Position numbers and translations under genes: made by a program. The notes beneath the pieces were generated by a model. That model did not search any database and was not told the DNA's origin. It saw only the letters and a program-made list of their open reading frames with translations. DNA of 64,000 bases from Ctena decussata (lineage: Eukaryota; Mollusca; Bivalvia; Lucinida; Lucinidae), in NCBI GenBank assembly GCA_963989385.1, contig OZ022502.1, positions 1,952,501-2,016,500 on the forward strand, given 5' to 3'. This document shows positions 32,779 to 42,833 of the stretch, piece by piece; positions within the stretch are counted from its first letter, which is position 1; the number at the start of each line of letters is the position of its first letter.

Positions 32779-33559
32779 ATTATGGTGATACATATTTAGT
32801 TTAAGTTTCATGAGGTTTTCATAATTGGTTACTTAGTTATGGCTCGTTTGATTAATTTTAAGTTAATTAAAGGGCAATAACTCATTCATTACTAAAGCCA
32901 ATCTGACGAAACTTCACGTGCATCAGCGCGTTATAGTGATATTTATTTATTTTAAGTTTCATGGAATTCCCTTTAGTGGTTATTTCGTTATGGCTACGGA
33001 CGGACGAATGGAATTTTAAATCAATCAAAGGGCAAAACCTCATGCACTACTGAAGCCAGTCTAAAGAAACTTCACGTGCATCAGCGCGTTATAGTGATAT
33101 ATAGTTATTTCAAGTTTCATGAAATTCCGCATAGTGGTTACTTAGTTATGGCTCCAGATGGACGGACGGAAGGATGGTAAGACAATTAAAGGACAATAAC
33201 TTATGCATTACTAAAGCCAGTCTGACAAAACTTCACGTGCGTCGGCGCGTTATAGTGATATATACTTATCTCAAATTTCATGAAATCCTTCCAGTGGTTA
33301 CGTAGTTATGGCTCCGGACGGACGGATGGAATTTTAAGTCAAGTAAAGGGCAATAACTCATGCACTAGCAAAGCCAGTCTGATGAAACATCACGTGCGTC
33401 AGCGCGTTATAGTGCTATATATTCATTTTAAGTTTAATGAAATTACGTCCAGTGGTTACTTAGGTATGGCTCCGGATAGACGGACGGAGGACGGAAGGAC
33501 AGACGGACGGACGGACATGGAGAAAACTATATCCCTTCGCCTTCGGCGGGGGATAAAAA

Positions 33560-34359
33560 CGACGTTATCTAGTTTGAAAAATGTACTTTGAGATATAATT
33601 ACCCGATGAAATCTTAATAGTATTTCATTTATGTTCTATAATTACATATTATTAAACCATATCTTATTTTGAGAGATATATTTTTGGAGTTCGTTTTTTA
33701 CGTGAAAAACGGTAAATTTTATCAGCAAGTAAAGAGTTATGTTTAAGTCAGTTCACACGTAATGCGCTTCTTTGTGGCACGCACTGCGATGTGAAATTTA
33801 TTCCAATACATTAAAGGTCCTCAGAACAATATTGATTAATAAAGATAGAAATACGATAAAACGATAATAACACTTTCCAGGACAACAAAGCTATGCAATG
33901 GTCAGTAATAAATAAAGTCAAATCCCCATCCCGCCTGCAGAACCATTTTGCTTTTCGAAAAAAAATCAAAAAGTTTGGTCATGAAGTACTTATTTCCCAA
34001 CTGATAATTATAAAGAGATAAGGGGGAAGTGCCACCATTTAAGAGGATAACCAAGATAAATCTGAATTCACTGAATTAAAAGTGACAAACAGCTGGAGAA
34101 AAGCAACACACGGTGACAGGTGTACGTATTATGCCTAGTGTGTAAACTTGCCTCAAGTATATATATAGGCCAGTGTTGTATAAAGAACTGGGTGGTGTTC
34201 TCTAAACCATGAAAATTAGTTTTTAATGAATTTTTGTCGAAAAAATACATCTCGGCTGCATTAGTTCATGAAGTATACTATATGTTGGTGCAAAAAATAT
34301 ATTTGTGATGGAGGAAAATGGAGTTCTAGGTTTCTAAAATTTGGCTAAGCTCAAGGTAG
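33560..34359. other. No gene recognised
   Basis: AT-rich sequence without identifiable ORFs or repeats. Confidence 0.4.
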
Positions 34360-34361
34360 TA

Positions 34362-35417
34362 TACTGACACAAAAAAGAAACGTCCGTTTTATAAGGTTCT
34401 GTATCTTTTAAACCAGTAAAGTTGTAGCCATACAAAATAAAACAAAATGTGTCCCGAGCACCTGGCACACATAAAATTGTAACCGTTTTAATTTTTCTCC
34501 ATAGCCCCAAGATTTATCGAACCTAATGTCTAAAACACCATTTTCTTCATCAACAGCATCTACTTCATCAAAACCACAAACGTTTTGCGTTAAACGAAGG
34601 TCAAAAACGTCGAAAAACGAAAAATCAACCTTAGAAAACAAAAACCGCTTCTTAAATGAACGAGAAAGCAACCCAAACTCTTCGCTTTATGAAATTATCT
34701 CCCTTTTAATTAAATTAATAACAATTTTAGAACTTCCATATCTCCATAACCGTTCATCATTTTGACACCGTTTTTGTTTTATTTAACTATACTTGTGTAC
34801 GATAATGACAACATGCATCAGAAAATAAAAATTAAAACTGAAATCTGAAATCCCGGTTCACTAAAGCCCGGTTTTATTACCCCACCCCTTACAGAAAAGT
34901 AATCAGGTAATTTTGTAACCAACTTTTTGCGATGCTGAATGATGCTGACCTCAATGCTATAGATGGCTAGAAATGAATTTTGAAGTAGTCCTATGCCACT
35001 GATTACTAAACTGATGGACCAACATGGCAATGTCTGCATGTATCTTATCAAGGTCGTGATCGACGTTTTGTGACGTCACTTTACGGGACAGATCTATGCC
35101 AGTGGTCGTGACAATAAGGGATGCATCTAGCACTCATAAAATCTCAGCAGCGTGTCTGTTCAGTGATGCTGCGATGTTCTGCGATGGTTAAAACTTGCAG
35201 AACACACGAGATACTGATTTTGTGACTTTCGAAATTTGGGTACTGGCACTTGCCGCACTGTCATAGGCGCCGGTGTTCATTTAATGGTTTTCCGTTCAGA
35301 GCACACCATTGCTGAATAATCGACGTTATTGAAACAAGACATTTGAATAAAATGTCTATGTACATTTGGAATTCATAGACACAATTGTAAAGCGGACGTT
35401 TTTTGTTTGTGTCAGTA
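34362..35417. mobile_element. 1056-bp TIR element flanked by TA
   Basis: Left end TACTGACACAAAAAAGAAAC and the reverse complement of the right end TACTGACACAAACAAAAAAC continue as GTCCGTTTTA / GTCCGCTTTA, about 30 bp of inverted repeat. TA lies outside both ends (34360-34361 and 35418-35419). No transposase ORF is recognised; the longest internal frames are below 90 codons. Tc1/mariner-type insertion is suggested by the TA only. Confidence 0.65.
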
Positions 35418-35419
35418 TA

Positions 35420-36000
35420 TATGAATGATTTAATAAAAGTTTATTTCTCATTCAACAACAAAAATATAAACTATAATATGCATATCTTATTGTTATTTCT
35501 GAAATTCAGAACAAGAGTGCATATTGTTGTTATCACACCTCAAAATACAGAGCACTTGTATATTTTAGCCACCAAGTCATAACCTTAATTTAGTACTAAA
35601 TGGAAACATGTTAGCATGTTCCTCTTGACATTCTGGTCCAAACATACGAGTTTCAAGAATATTGATGTGTAATTGTATGTGCATTTGCTAGTTAAATGCT
35701 ATTTCTATATGTAATTTGCTGCATACAAAAAAAATCATGCATGTAAAACTTCGTGGTTGGTCAGGTCTGAAACCATGTCCTTAATGTGTTTCATAAAAAA
35801 GTTTTAAGTTCCGTTAAATAGGTTATTTTGGAAACCTGTTTTGACAAGTTTGTCTCAAATGTTCAAATTTTAAGTGTCAAGACCACAATCAATGTAGCAC
35901 TTTACAATTTTACATTTCGTTTTTAAACTATGCTAGTTTGGTGAATATGAAGTGAAAGTAACGCAGACGACTGATTACCAACTTAATAGTAACACACACG
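35420..36000. other. No gene recognised
   Basis: AT-rich; nothing supported. Confidence 0.4.
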
Positions 36001-36024
36001 GCTGGCGCCTGACATCAGTTCCGG

Positions 36025-36320
36025 GACGTCTTGGGTCGGGCTTACCGTGTTTTAACTAGTAGGTTTCTTCCGCTCCAGAATTTCTGTGTTGCTATTTCTG
36101 TGAGTCCTCATGTTTGTTTTATCTTAGTTTTAATTTTGATTTCCATGTTCCTGAGATATTATGATTATGAGTTAGGAATCTCCCACGCAAACCGAAGTCT
36201 AGAAATCATCTCGATAGTATTTAGCTATTTCTGGTGTCAGGGCCGTCGCCGTCTCTTAAAACGTGGTCGGGGCAGGTATTCTCGAGTACTGAATGTGAAG
36301 GGGAATAAATCTTCTCGCTA
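36025..36320 (+). mobile_element. Degenerate family A 3' UTR fragment
   Basis: Matches the family A order (GTTTTAACT, GCTCCAGAATTTCTGTG, GAGTCCTCAT, then the GATGATTCATTGATGAGTTAGGAA region) at low identity, immediately upstream of the better copy at 36376. An older insertion. Confidence 0.4.
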
Positions 36321-36375
36321 GGGCGATCCGGGGATCCCCTACTCCTCTTATAAAAGGTTTATATTCAGAATATCA

Positions 36376-37034
36376 AGAGTTTGCTTTGTCTGTTGCTTGG
36401 TTATTCGGGGTTCAACTGGTAGTTTTCTTTTGCTCCGGTATTTCAGTGGTGTTGTCTGTCTTCCCAGGGGTCTCCTGGTGTCGCAATACGTTCTTACGGT
36501 TGATTCCTCATCTCTGATTCATCGTAGGCCTTATCCGTGATTTGTTTCCGGTGATGATTCGTTGATGAGTTAGGAAACGTTCATGCAAAACAAACAGCTA
36601 ATTTAATGTTTCAAACCACTGCAGAAGCAGAGGGCGAGGTTTGGGTCCAGTAAAACATGTTTACGCCCCAAGTAATCTTTTGCTGACCGTTCCAAGGCGG
36701 TACTTCTGTTGCGGTTCCTTGATGTTATATTGTGCTGTGTCCGATTCTCTATGGTCTCTGGCGGTTTGGTCACCTGTATTACTGCCCAATATGCCTTCTG
36801 CTTGTTTTGTTTTGTAATTAAAATAAAAAAAGTAAAATAGATGTCGATGCTCTTATTTGGGTAGCTGAATAACCATCTGTTTTGGAAAGAGCTGCTCATT
36901 CGGTTTACTGCGCGTGTCTTGCGTAAACTTGTGTCAATTTCTGTGTGTATGTGTTTCTTTTCCTATTGGTTTTGAGAGCGGAATGTGAGATTTGGTTGTA
37001 TTAATTCGTGATCATTGCCTATCTTTTTACTTTA
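36376..37034 (+). mobile_element. Family A 3' UTR (A3)
   Basis: Nearly complete 3' UTR: TTTGTCTGTTGCTTGGTTAT, CCCAGGGGTCTCCTGGTGTC, CACTGCAGAAGCAGAGGGCG, GACCGTTCCAAGGCGGTACT, AGAGCTGCTCATTCGGTTTA, and TGATCATTGCCTATCTTTTT at the end. No ORF part. Confidence 0.8.
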
Positions 37035-37571
37035 GATGCGTTTTTGTTGCCTCTTTTCCTGATTTTGGTTGAGAATTTCAAACGATTTCGGACGTATTAT
37101 CGAGGAAATAGATCTAATATTTTGTCTCTTTCAGCAAACTGGTTTAGTTTCTGACAGCCAATTCATTAGAAAAACACAAGTATACGTTTGGGGGCTGATA
37201 TGAAACTCCCAGAGTATTCATAATGGAAGAATAAATACTTTTAGAATTTAGGATAGTCAAAAGGGTTGTTTCCAAATGTTTTATGCACGTACATACACTG
37301 TCTTGCTGGATGCTGCTGGACTGAAAACAATATTAGTGTGCAGTATCTGAATGAAATAACTCTCAAAAATGTTTTAGTTTTCACACTCAGCAAAAAAATA
37401 TGTAGGCATTTTAAATCACTGATGTTTGTCTTAAAACCATGAAAAATTGGCTTTCAGCTCATACAAGAATAGCGAAAAACAAGCATTCGTGTCTTTGATG
37501 CCTCGTCACTTTAGAATCGTTTGATTAGAATCTTGACGTTCAGAGAAGACCTCTGACAAAATTGTTTTCAG

Positions 37572-37732
37572 ACGATGCAGCAGACTGGAAGTCATTTTTA
37601 CAATCAACAGCAAGAAGATGGAATGATTTTCCTCTTGCAGTAGCCACTCTGCCTCGGTTAACTCTTTCAAAGAATTTCATAATGATAAAAATATTTCCAG
37701 TTCCAAGTAATTCTATTCGGGCAGAATACAAG
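37572..37732 (+). CDS. Candidate internal exon a of an unidentified gene
   Basis: Open frame bounded by a strong acceptor (AAATTGTTTTCAG|ACGATG) and a good donor (TACAAG|GTCAGT). The 161-nt exon enters in phase 1 and leaves in phase 0. The peptide includes DAADWKSFLQSTARRWNDF and ends IRAEYK. No family is recognised. The next candidate exon begins 151 bp downstream in the matching phase, which supports a real gene on the plus strand. Confidence 0.5.
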
Positions 37733-37883
37733 GTCAGTTTCGATACGTTGGTATAATGGGGACAAACTGTAGTGCTATAAACTAACGCCTTTTGTCGAAG
37801 AACATTACAGACTTACATTTATGCCGATATGACAGTACTGAGGATGCAGAAAAGCTGTTTATTACACTCTCCTTATTTTCCAG

Positions 37884-37972
37884 CACAACGTTATGATCTT
37901 TAAAGCACAGTTTCACAGCCTCAGATACCGAAACTCAATATTTTGTGATATGCCATTTTTGGTTGAAGTAAA
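37884..37972 (+). CDS. Candidate internal exon b of the same gene
   Basis: Starts after a pyrimidine-rich acceptor (CTCTCCTTATTTTCCAG|CACAAC) and continues in phase 0 from exon a. The peptide is HNVMIFKAQFHSLRYRNSIF, then CDMPFLVE. Possible donors are GAA|GTAAAC (37972) or AAA|GTGTAC (about 37987); the sequence after 38030 becomes AAT-repeat-like and looks intronic. Product unknown. Confidence 0.4.
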
Positions 37973-38126
37973 CAAGAACATCATGAAAGTGTACAACAGT
38001 TTTTTCTACAGACAAATCGCTTTTGATAAAAGCAGAAAATATAATAATATTAATAATGATAATAATAACACTAAAATGCGAATAAAAATAATTATTTATA
38101 GCCTACTACACAAATGTTTTTTTTAT

Positions 38127-38245
38127 TTCTCAGCTAGCGCCCGCCATTATCTGTCGTCCTCAAAAGGTGCACGCTGTTGGGACAGCGTTAAATCTTTGTC
38201 TTTTCAACGTTGCGACGTCGGTTCGGGCCTTGTGTGACTGTTAGA
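38127..38245 (+). CDS. Possible further exon, frame uncertain
   Basis: GC- and CpG-richer than its surroundings and preceded by a good acceptor (TTTTTTTTATTTCTCAG|CTAGCG). Two frames stay open for more than 35 codons before a stop, so the reading frame cannot be chosen without a transcript. It could also be part of a repeat. Confidence 0.25.
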
Positions 38246-38714
38246 GTTTTGCTACTTACCTTCAGTGATAGTTTCATTTTCTCCCTAAGTCCTATTCTCT
38301 GATTTTCATATGTTATTATTGTTTCTGCATCATATAGTACTGTATAAGATTAAATTAATCATAGATTGTCTTAGGATTCTTAGAATCTGAGTCACTTTCC
38401 CTTTAATATATAGTTATTAAAAAGGTCGCTGTATTCGACCATTAAAATATCATTATCTTTCTTATTATTTGATCATAGTCATATCTGAGCTTTTTTAGCT
38501 AGTTAAAATACTTAACAGACTTCTTAACGGTTATACCACCATGTAAATAGGATTTTTTCAAGTCTTGGAGAAAAACACGATAAGCAGTTTGCTTTCGTTC
38601 TGATACTGTTTCTTATTTCATGTCATTGTGAATATATTTAAATGTTAATATATGAAATAAACTGCGTAAACTTCTTGTATATGTGTTTGCCTCTTCATGT
38701 TTCCACAATTTCAG

Positions 38715-38842
38715 GAAGTACCTTTGCCGACGGCTGTACAGTTTGTCCAACGGGGGTAGCTCTCAGTCAACATTCACGTTGCATAGTAACTTCTCATCGA
38801 GAAACAGTGGTGACTAAATTTAACTTTTCAAAGTGTCTTTAG
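38715..38842 (+). CDS. Candidate Cys-rich terminal exon
   Basis: Acceptor TTTCCACAATTTCAG|GAAGT followed by an open frame of 41 codons and TAG (38840-38842), entering with two bases of a split codon. The peptide STFADGCTVCPTGVALSQHS then RCIVTSHRE contains three closely spaced Cys in a C-x2-C-P-x-G pattern as in extracellular EGF/receptor-like modules. It may end the gene of exons a and b, but the phases do not connect without a further exon. Confidence 0.45.
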
Positions 38843-39214
38843 CTCTTTTTATCAACATTTGTCAAGCGGCATATGAATATCTCAATTAAATGAGATTCCG
38901 ATTTTATACGTATTTTTTTTCTCAAGTTTTAATGATTCAATGCCAAGAGAAACCCGAATGCAGGAAACATTGCAATGTCTCTTGTGAAAAAGTAGTTATC
39001 AACGTTGATCATAGTTAAATATTAAATGAAAGCAGCATTTGGTCCATCAATATGCACGGCGGAAAATAAAACTCTGATCCAAAATATGACTCTGTATTCC
39101 GAAGAAAAAAAAAACAACATTCTCCTTCATATATATTGGGTGTTTATAGTACACAATGGAATGCTAACCGAGGGTAACGCAGTTTTTTAAACGGGTTTTA
39201 ATCAATTCAATACA
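38843..39214. other. No gene recognised
   Basis: AT-rich, probable 3' flank of the plus-strand candidate gene. No canonical AATAAA placed convincingly. Confidence 0.35.
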
Positions 39215-39400
39215 ACTGTTATACATGTTGTTTATTATCTATTTGTCATTGTTTGTCGCCTTTCTTTCGGCCTTTGACTTATTTGAACATTATTTCGGAC
39301 AGCATCCCGGCCATCTGCTGGAAAAAGCTGATCTCTTGACATTCTGCTTTTCTTTTTTTGATGTTTTTGCAGTCTGTTTTCTTTTTTTATTTCCTACTGA
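39215..39400 (+). repeat. Dispersed repeat C, copy 2
   Basis: Matches 17575-17740: ATTGTTTGTCGCCTT, ACATTATTTCGGACAG, GGCCATCTGCTG, AAAGCTGATCTC. Same orientation, class unknown. Confidence 0.4.
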
Positions 39401-39700
39401 TGTCAAGGGAATGATGTCGTTTCCTAAATATATGGCTTCTCAATAACTTATTTTGGCGTAGTTCATGAAAGCTGGCTCTTTACATGTTAAGCTGTATTGG
39501 AGCTGCGAAAACGTACAAAAAGTAGAATATATAGAAGATAATAAAAATGATTTCATCTCACCCTTCTTCTAACTAATAAGACATAATCATACAAAATATA
39601 GACCAGTTTAACTGATGTAATAAAACTATATTGTTAAGAAAGTTATTTATAGAAACAAAGCATGACTGATGCCGTTCTTTTCTTAATATTCAATCTATAT

Positions 39701-40488
39701 CTACTGGAATCCCATGAGCCACTGCATTAATATCTGCCAACACGATGTAGGCTGTTCTCTATAGTGTTGCACAATGGAAACCAATTTGCCATAATCGCCT
39801 CTTTCATGTTGTATTTCTTCTCTTTTCTCTCTAACTGTAGTTTCTGCTTCACGTTCCATCCTATCTGAGATAATAAGAGTCGCTTCTTTGTATATCTTGC
39901 TTGAAACGTATGTTCCATGAACCATCCTTACTATATCATCGATTGTTTTCATCAATTGTTTGACCTGGTACTGTCTTTGTCTTTCATCTCCTCGGTTATC
40001 AAACCCAACCACACGACCACCGCATTTAGTTATAATCCCCTTTAGTGCTTTAGATATATGGATCTCAACATACTCCTTAAACTGGATCCCTTCTTGTTTA
40101 AGCTCATCGAGACCAGTAAATAAAATAATGGCCCGCTTGTACATTTCATTTCCGAAGCACTTTGAAAGGTCTTCAAATGCAGAAATTTCCTGTTGAGTAA
40201 ATCGGCCTATTCTTGTAACGAAGATTATTGTGTGGAATCCTGGTGCAGTTATTCCAATGATTTTGGCGAGCTCTCGCAGATTCTCTTCCTCACTCGCGGC
40301 TGTGTCATATAAGGCAGGCGTATCCACAAGTAGTATGGCTTTGTTGTCAATAGTTTCTTGAACAAACTCACACTTTTCCGTGACTCTTGTAGCTGAGGCA
40401 ATGGACTTGAAGGCTCTCCTTCCAAGTATGGAATTAATGGTTGCACTTTTTCCACTGCCAGCAAGTCCAGTCACAACGATTCGTAGCT
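39701..40488 (-). CDS. GIMAP/AIG1-like GTPase exon (gene 2), terminal exon with G3 substitution
   Basis: Paralogue of the exon at 24691-25457, about half identical by eye. Counting from the GTG at 40474: G1 GLAGSGKS (3-10), G2 Thr32, G3 DTPA (51-54), AIG1 box FVTRIGRFTQQE (85-96), G4 TGLDEL (120-125), G5 FDN (158-160), then a charged helical tail (REAETTVREKREEI) ending LMQWLMGFQ and TAG at 39701. The frame runs upstream as LRIVV to an acceptor (GACTTTCAG|AGCTACG), so exon 40488 starts at the same codon phase as gene 1 and the initiator is in an upstream exon not found. In G3 the usual DTPG glycine is Ala, a change expected to weaken GTP hydrolysis or conformational switching. No donor is seen, so the protein ends here, unlike gene 1. 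Confidence 0.9.
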
Positions 40489-40604
40489 CTGAAAGTCAGC
40501 AAACGCAAACGTTCTTAGAAATATCATCTGAATAAGCTCTGAATAGTATATTCCACTAAATGCAAGAAATGCACCAAAGAAGCGAAATGTTAAACGAATA
40601 GTTT

Positions 40605-40868
40605 AAACGAATTTGAGATCGATTTAGACTATTGCTCTAGATCATCGTCTTGTAAATTATTTGGACCCTTTTTGATACTAGTCAGTCTTTGAATCGACTG
40701 CCCAATTAAAATTAAGAAATTACAGTATGCTTTATTCTGGTTTCGTCACCAGATATTGTCAGGGTCACTGACGAGGCTTTATTAGCCGAAACTATGTAGT
40801 CTGGCCCATGTTCCTACTTCTGTATGTATTCTCTGCTCTTGAAGGAACTTTTTGAGATTTTAACTTAA
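40605..40868 (-). repeat. G block, copy 2 (upstream of GIMAP-like gene 2)
   Basis: Closely matches 61881-62140 (GAGATCGAT(T)...AGACTATT, CTAGATCATCGTCTT, CACCAGATATTGTCAGGGTC, TTATTAGCCGAAACTA, TCTGTATGTATTCTCTGCTC). Minus-strand translation keeps FLQEQ, GTWA and SDPDNIW with stops between. It begins about 117 bp upstream of the gene 2 exon. Confidence 0.65.
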
Positions 40869-41334
40869 GTACATGGATTAAGAATGTAGTACAAGTTGCC
40901 TGCCGGTTTACTGTGATGAGAATAAACCGACCAAACAATTAATACTTAGTAACGGAGATGGTACGATAAGGCCCATATATGGGTATGAATATGACTTCAT
41001 GAGCACTCTTTCTGGGAATAAGAATCGAAATACATTCAATAGGGTTTAATAACCGTGCCATTTAAGATACGGGATTTACAAACCGAGAGATGTTTACAGA
41101 TGCTATAAAGAAACGAGTTTGAAAGACGAGTTCCTTTGTCAAATCTTTAAACCTCCCTCGGTTTTATAAATTCAATATCTGAAATGGAACGATTCAATAA
41201 AATGTATATTACATTCATATGTCTTACATTTAAAGAATATTTCCACTTGTCTTTATGTTTTCAAGGGTCCTGTCGAGAACCTTATACAATAGCGCGAAAG
41301 AATACATGAAAATTTAAAGAGTAAATACACTTCA
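40869..41334. other. No gene recognised
   Basis: AT-rich upstream flank of gene 2; an upstream exon of gene 2 is expected somewhere beyond this point but was not identified. Confidence 0.35.
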
Positions 41335-41690
41335 GGAACTGACTGAATCAGATCCCAAACCATATCCCCAACAATTAAGGGAAAGATTGACAAAGACATT
41401 CGAACAAACAATAAATTACAAGTGATAAGCCGAGTCAGCAGCTCTTTCCCAAATAGGTGGCAACTCAGCTATCTTTACTGAACTAAATAATTTAGACCAA
41501 CAGATTTGGATTTTGATTGTTTCAGTTCCTGGTATTTGCATACTTTTTACTTTTAGAATGAAAACACAATAACTTAAACAGCACCGAACATAAAACAAAT
41601 GCAACCGCAACGAAAGTACCGCCTTGGGACGGTCAGTAATAACTCCTGGGGGTTTAAATTGAAATTTCAATTGTTTTTACCGCCATTTTG
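41335..41690 (-). mobile_element. Family A' retroelement 3' UTR
   Basis: Reverse complement of the A' copies at 46878-47425 and 60110-60300: AAGCCGAGTCAGCAGCTCTT, CCAAATAGGTGGCAACTCAG, AAGTACCGCCTTGGGACGGT, AATAACTCCTGGGGGTTTAA. A' shares the plan of family A but differs in most of its tail. Confidence 0.7.
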
Positions 41691-41827
41691 TTGCTTGAAA
41701 AGGCCAAGCCAGGTTTTTTTATATAAGAATAATTTAATGGCCTATGGAATCTGCATCACTCATGCCTTAGCAAGCATTGCCCGCACGGGTACTGGTCCCG
41801 ATGATCCAATGCTCGAAGTAAAGTAAA

Positions 41828-42356
41828 CAGATGAGCAATGATCAGGAATTAATGCAATCAAATCCCACATTCCGCTCTCAAAACCAATAGGGAAAGAAGC
41901 ACATATACACTGAAAGTGACACAAGTTTACGAAAGACACGCACAGTAAACCGAATGAGCAGCTTTTTCCCAAACAGATGGTCACTCAGTAAAAGATTACT
42001 GGGGGGCTTAAACATGTTTTACTGGGCCCAAACCTAGCCTTCTGCTTCTGCAGTGGTTTGAAACATCAAGTTAGCAGTTTGGTCTGCATGAAGGTTTCCC
42101 AACTCATCAATGAATCATCACCGGAAACAACCAAATCACGGATAAGACCTATGATGAATCGTTATATTTCAGTGGTGTTGTCTGACTTCCCAGGGGTCTC
42201 CTCAACGGAAAGCATGTATTGCGACACCAGGAGACCCCTGGGAAGTCAGACAACACCACTGAAATACCAGAGCAAAAGAAAACTATCAGTTGAATCCCGG
42301 ATAACCAAGCAACAGACAAGGCAAACTCCGGCCCCAACCAACTAAAGTAAGTGGTT
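41828..42356 (-). mobile_element. Family A 3' UTR of copy A4, with an internal fold-back
   Basis: Continuous on the minus strand with the reverse-transcriptase tail at 42357-42833. The part between the AGAGCTGCTCATTCGG box and the TTTAAGCCCCCC box is deleted relative to A3. At 42165-42202 and 42229-42266 a 38-bp segment of the element is present in both orientations. Confidence 0.8.
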
Positions 42357-42833
42357 TTATGTCAGGCCCATCATTGAGTCTGATGCCTGACCAACCGGCG
42401 TGCAAATAAAGAGGCAAGCTAAGAGTTCAACCATATATGGGTTAACCACTAAACATGCAGACTGTAGCATTACATTTATATTATATCCAATACGTTTGTA
42501 ACGAACGATAATTTTCCTGAACGGATCAGAAAAATCAGACTTACCTACATTTTTTTTTGAATTTATAGACCAAGTCACCATAAAATTCTGGTTCCGAAAG
42601 GCCTTGTTGCATAAGACTTCTAAATCCAACATTGAATTTAGAAACCAATTCATAGTGTCGGCGAAAGAATTTTGAAACTGCTTTTCGAAGTTTATGATAT
42701 CTATAGCCCTGTTGGAGAAGCTTATCAGTTAAAATTTTAGTACGGGCATTGAAGTCAGTCACATGACTGGATTCTAAGTTGAGAAATGTAAATCCCGTAA
42801 GAGGTAGAACGGGAAACATCACCATCCAAAAAT
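42357..42833 (-). mobile_element. Reverse-transcriptase C-terminal ORF remnant of family A (A4)
   Basis: Two overlapping minus frames together give the C-terminus of a non-LTR-type reverse-transcriptase protein known from bivalve genomes. The first frame (from 42833) reads DFNARTKILTDKLLQQGYRY, then RRHYELVSKFNV and LSEPEFYGDLVYKF. After a frameshift in an A/T run near 42550 the second frame continues FSDPFRKIIVRYKRIGYNI, SACLVVNP and TPVGQASDSMM, ending at a stop near 42357. The upstream fingers/palm region is absent, so the copy is 5'-truncated and dead. The 3' UTR follows directly and defines family A. Confidence 0.75.

Larger units (their letters stand above)
28874..33554. mobile_element. 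Tandem cassette with C/G inverted ends, split by a 3.26-kb TIR element
   Basis: The left end TATCCCCCGCCGAGG is mirrored by CCTTCGGCGGGGGATA. Between them are units of about 115-125 bp with GGTTACTTAGTTATGGCTC, AAGGGCAATAACTCATGCA, CTTCACGTGCATCAGCGCG and AGTTTCATGAAATTCC. The right part ends in a GGACGGAC microsatellite (33480-33516). The unit repeats occupy 28925-29515 and 32784-33480; everything between is the inserted TIR element. Without it the cassette is about 1.4 kb, like the one at 11315-12698. Confidence 0.7.

Noticed and set aside
36031..36321. 96-codon ORF with hydrophobic stretch as a membrane protein
   Set aside because: The sequence is a degenerate family A 3' UTR; the hydrophobic run comes from T-rich UTR text.
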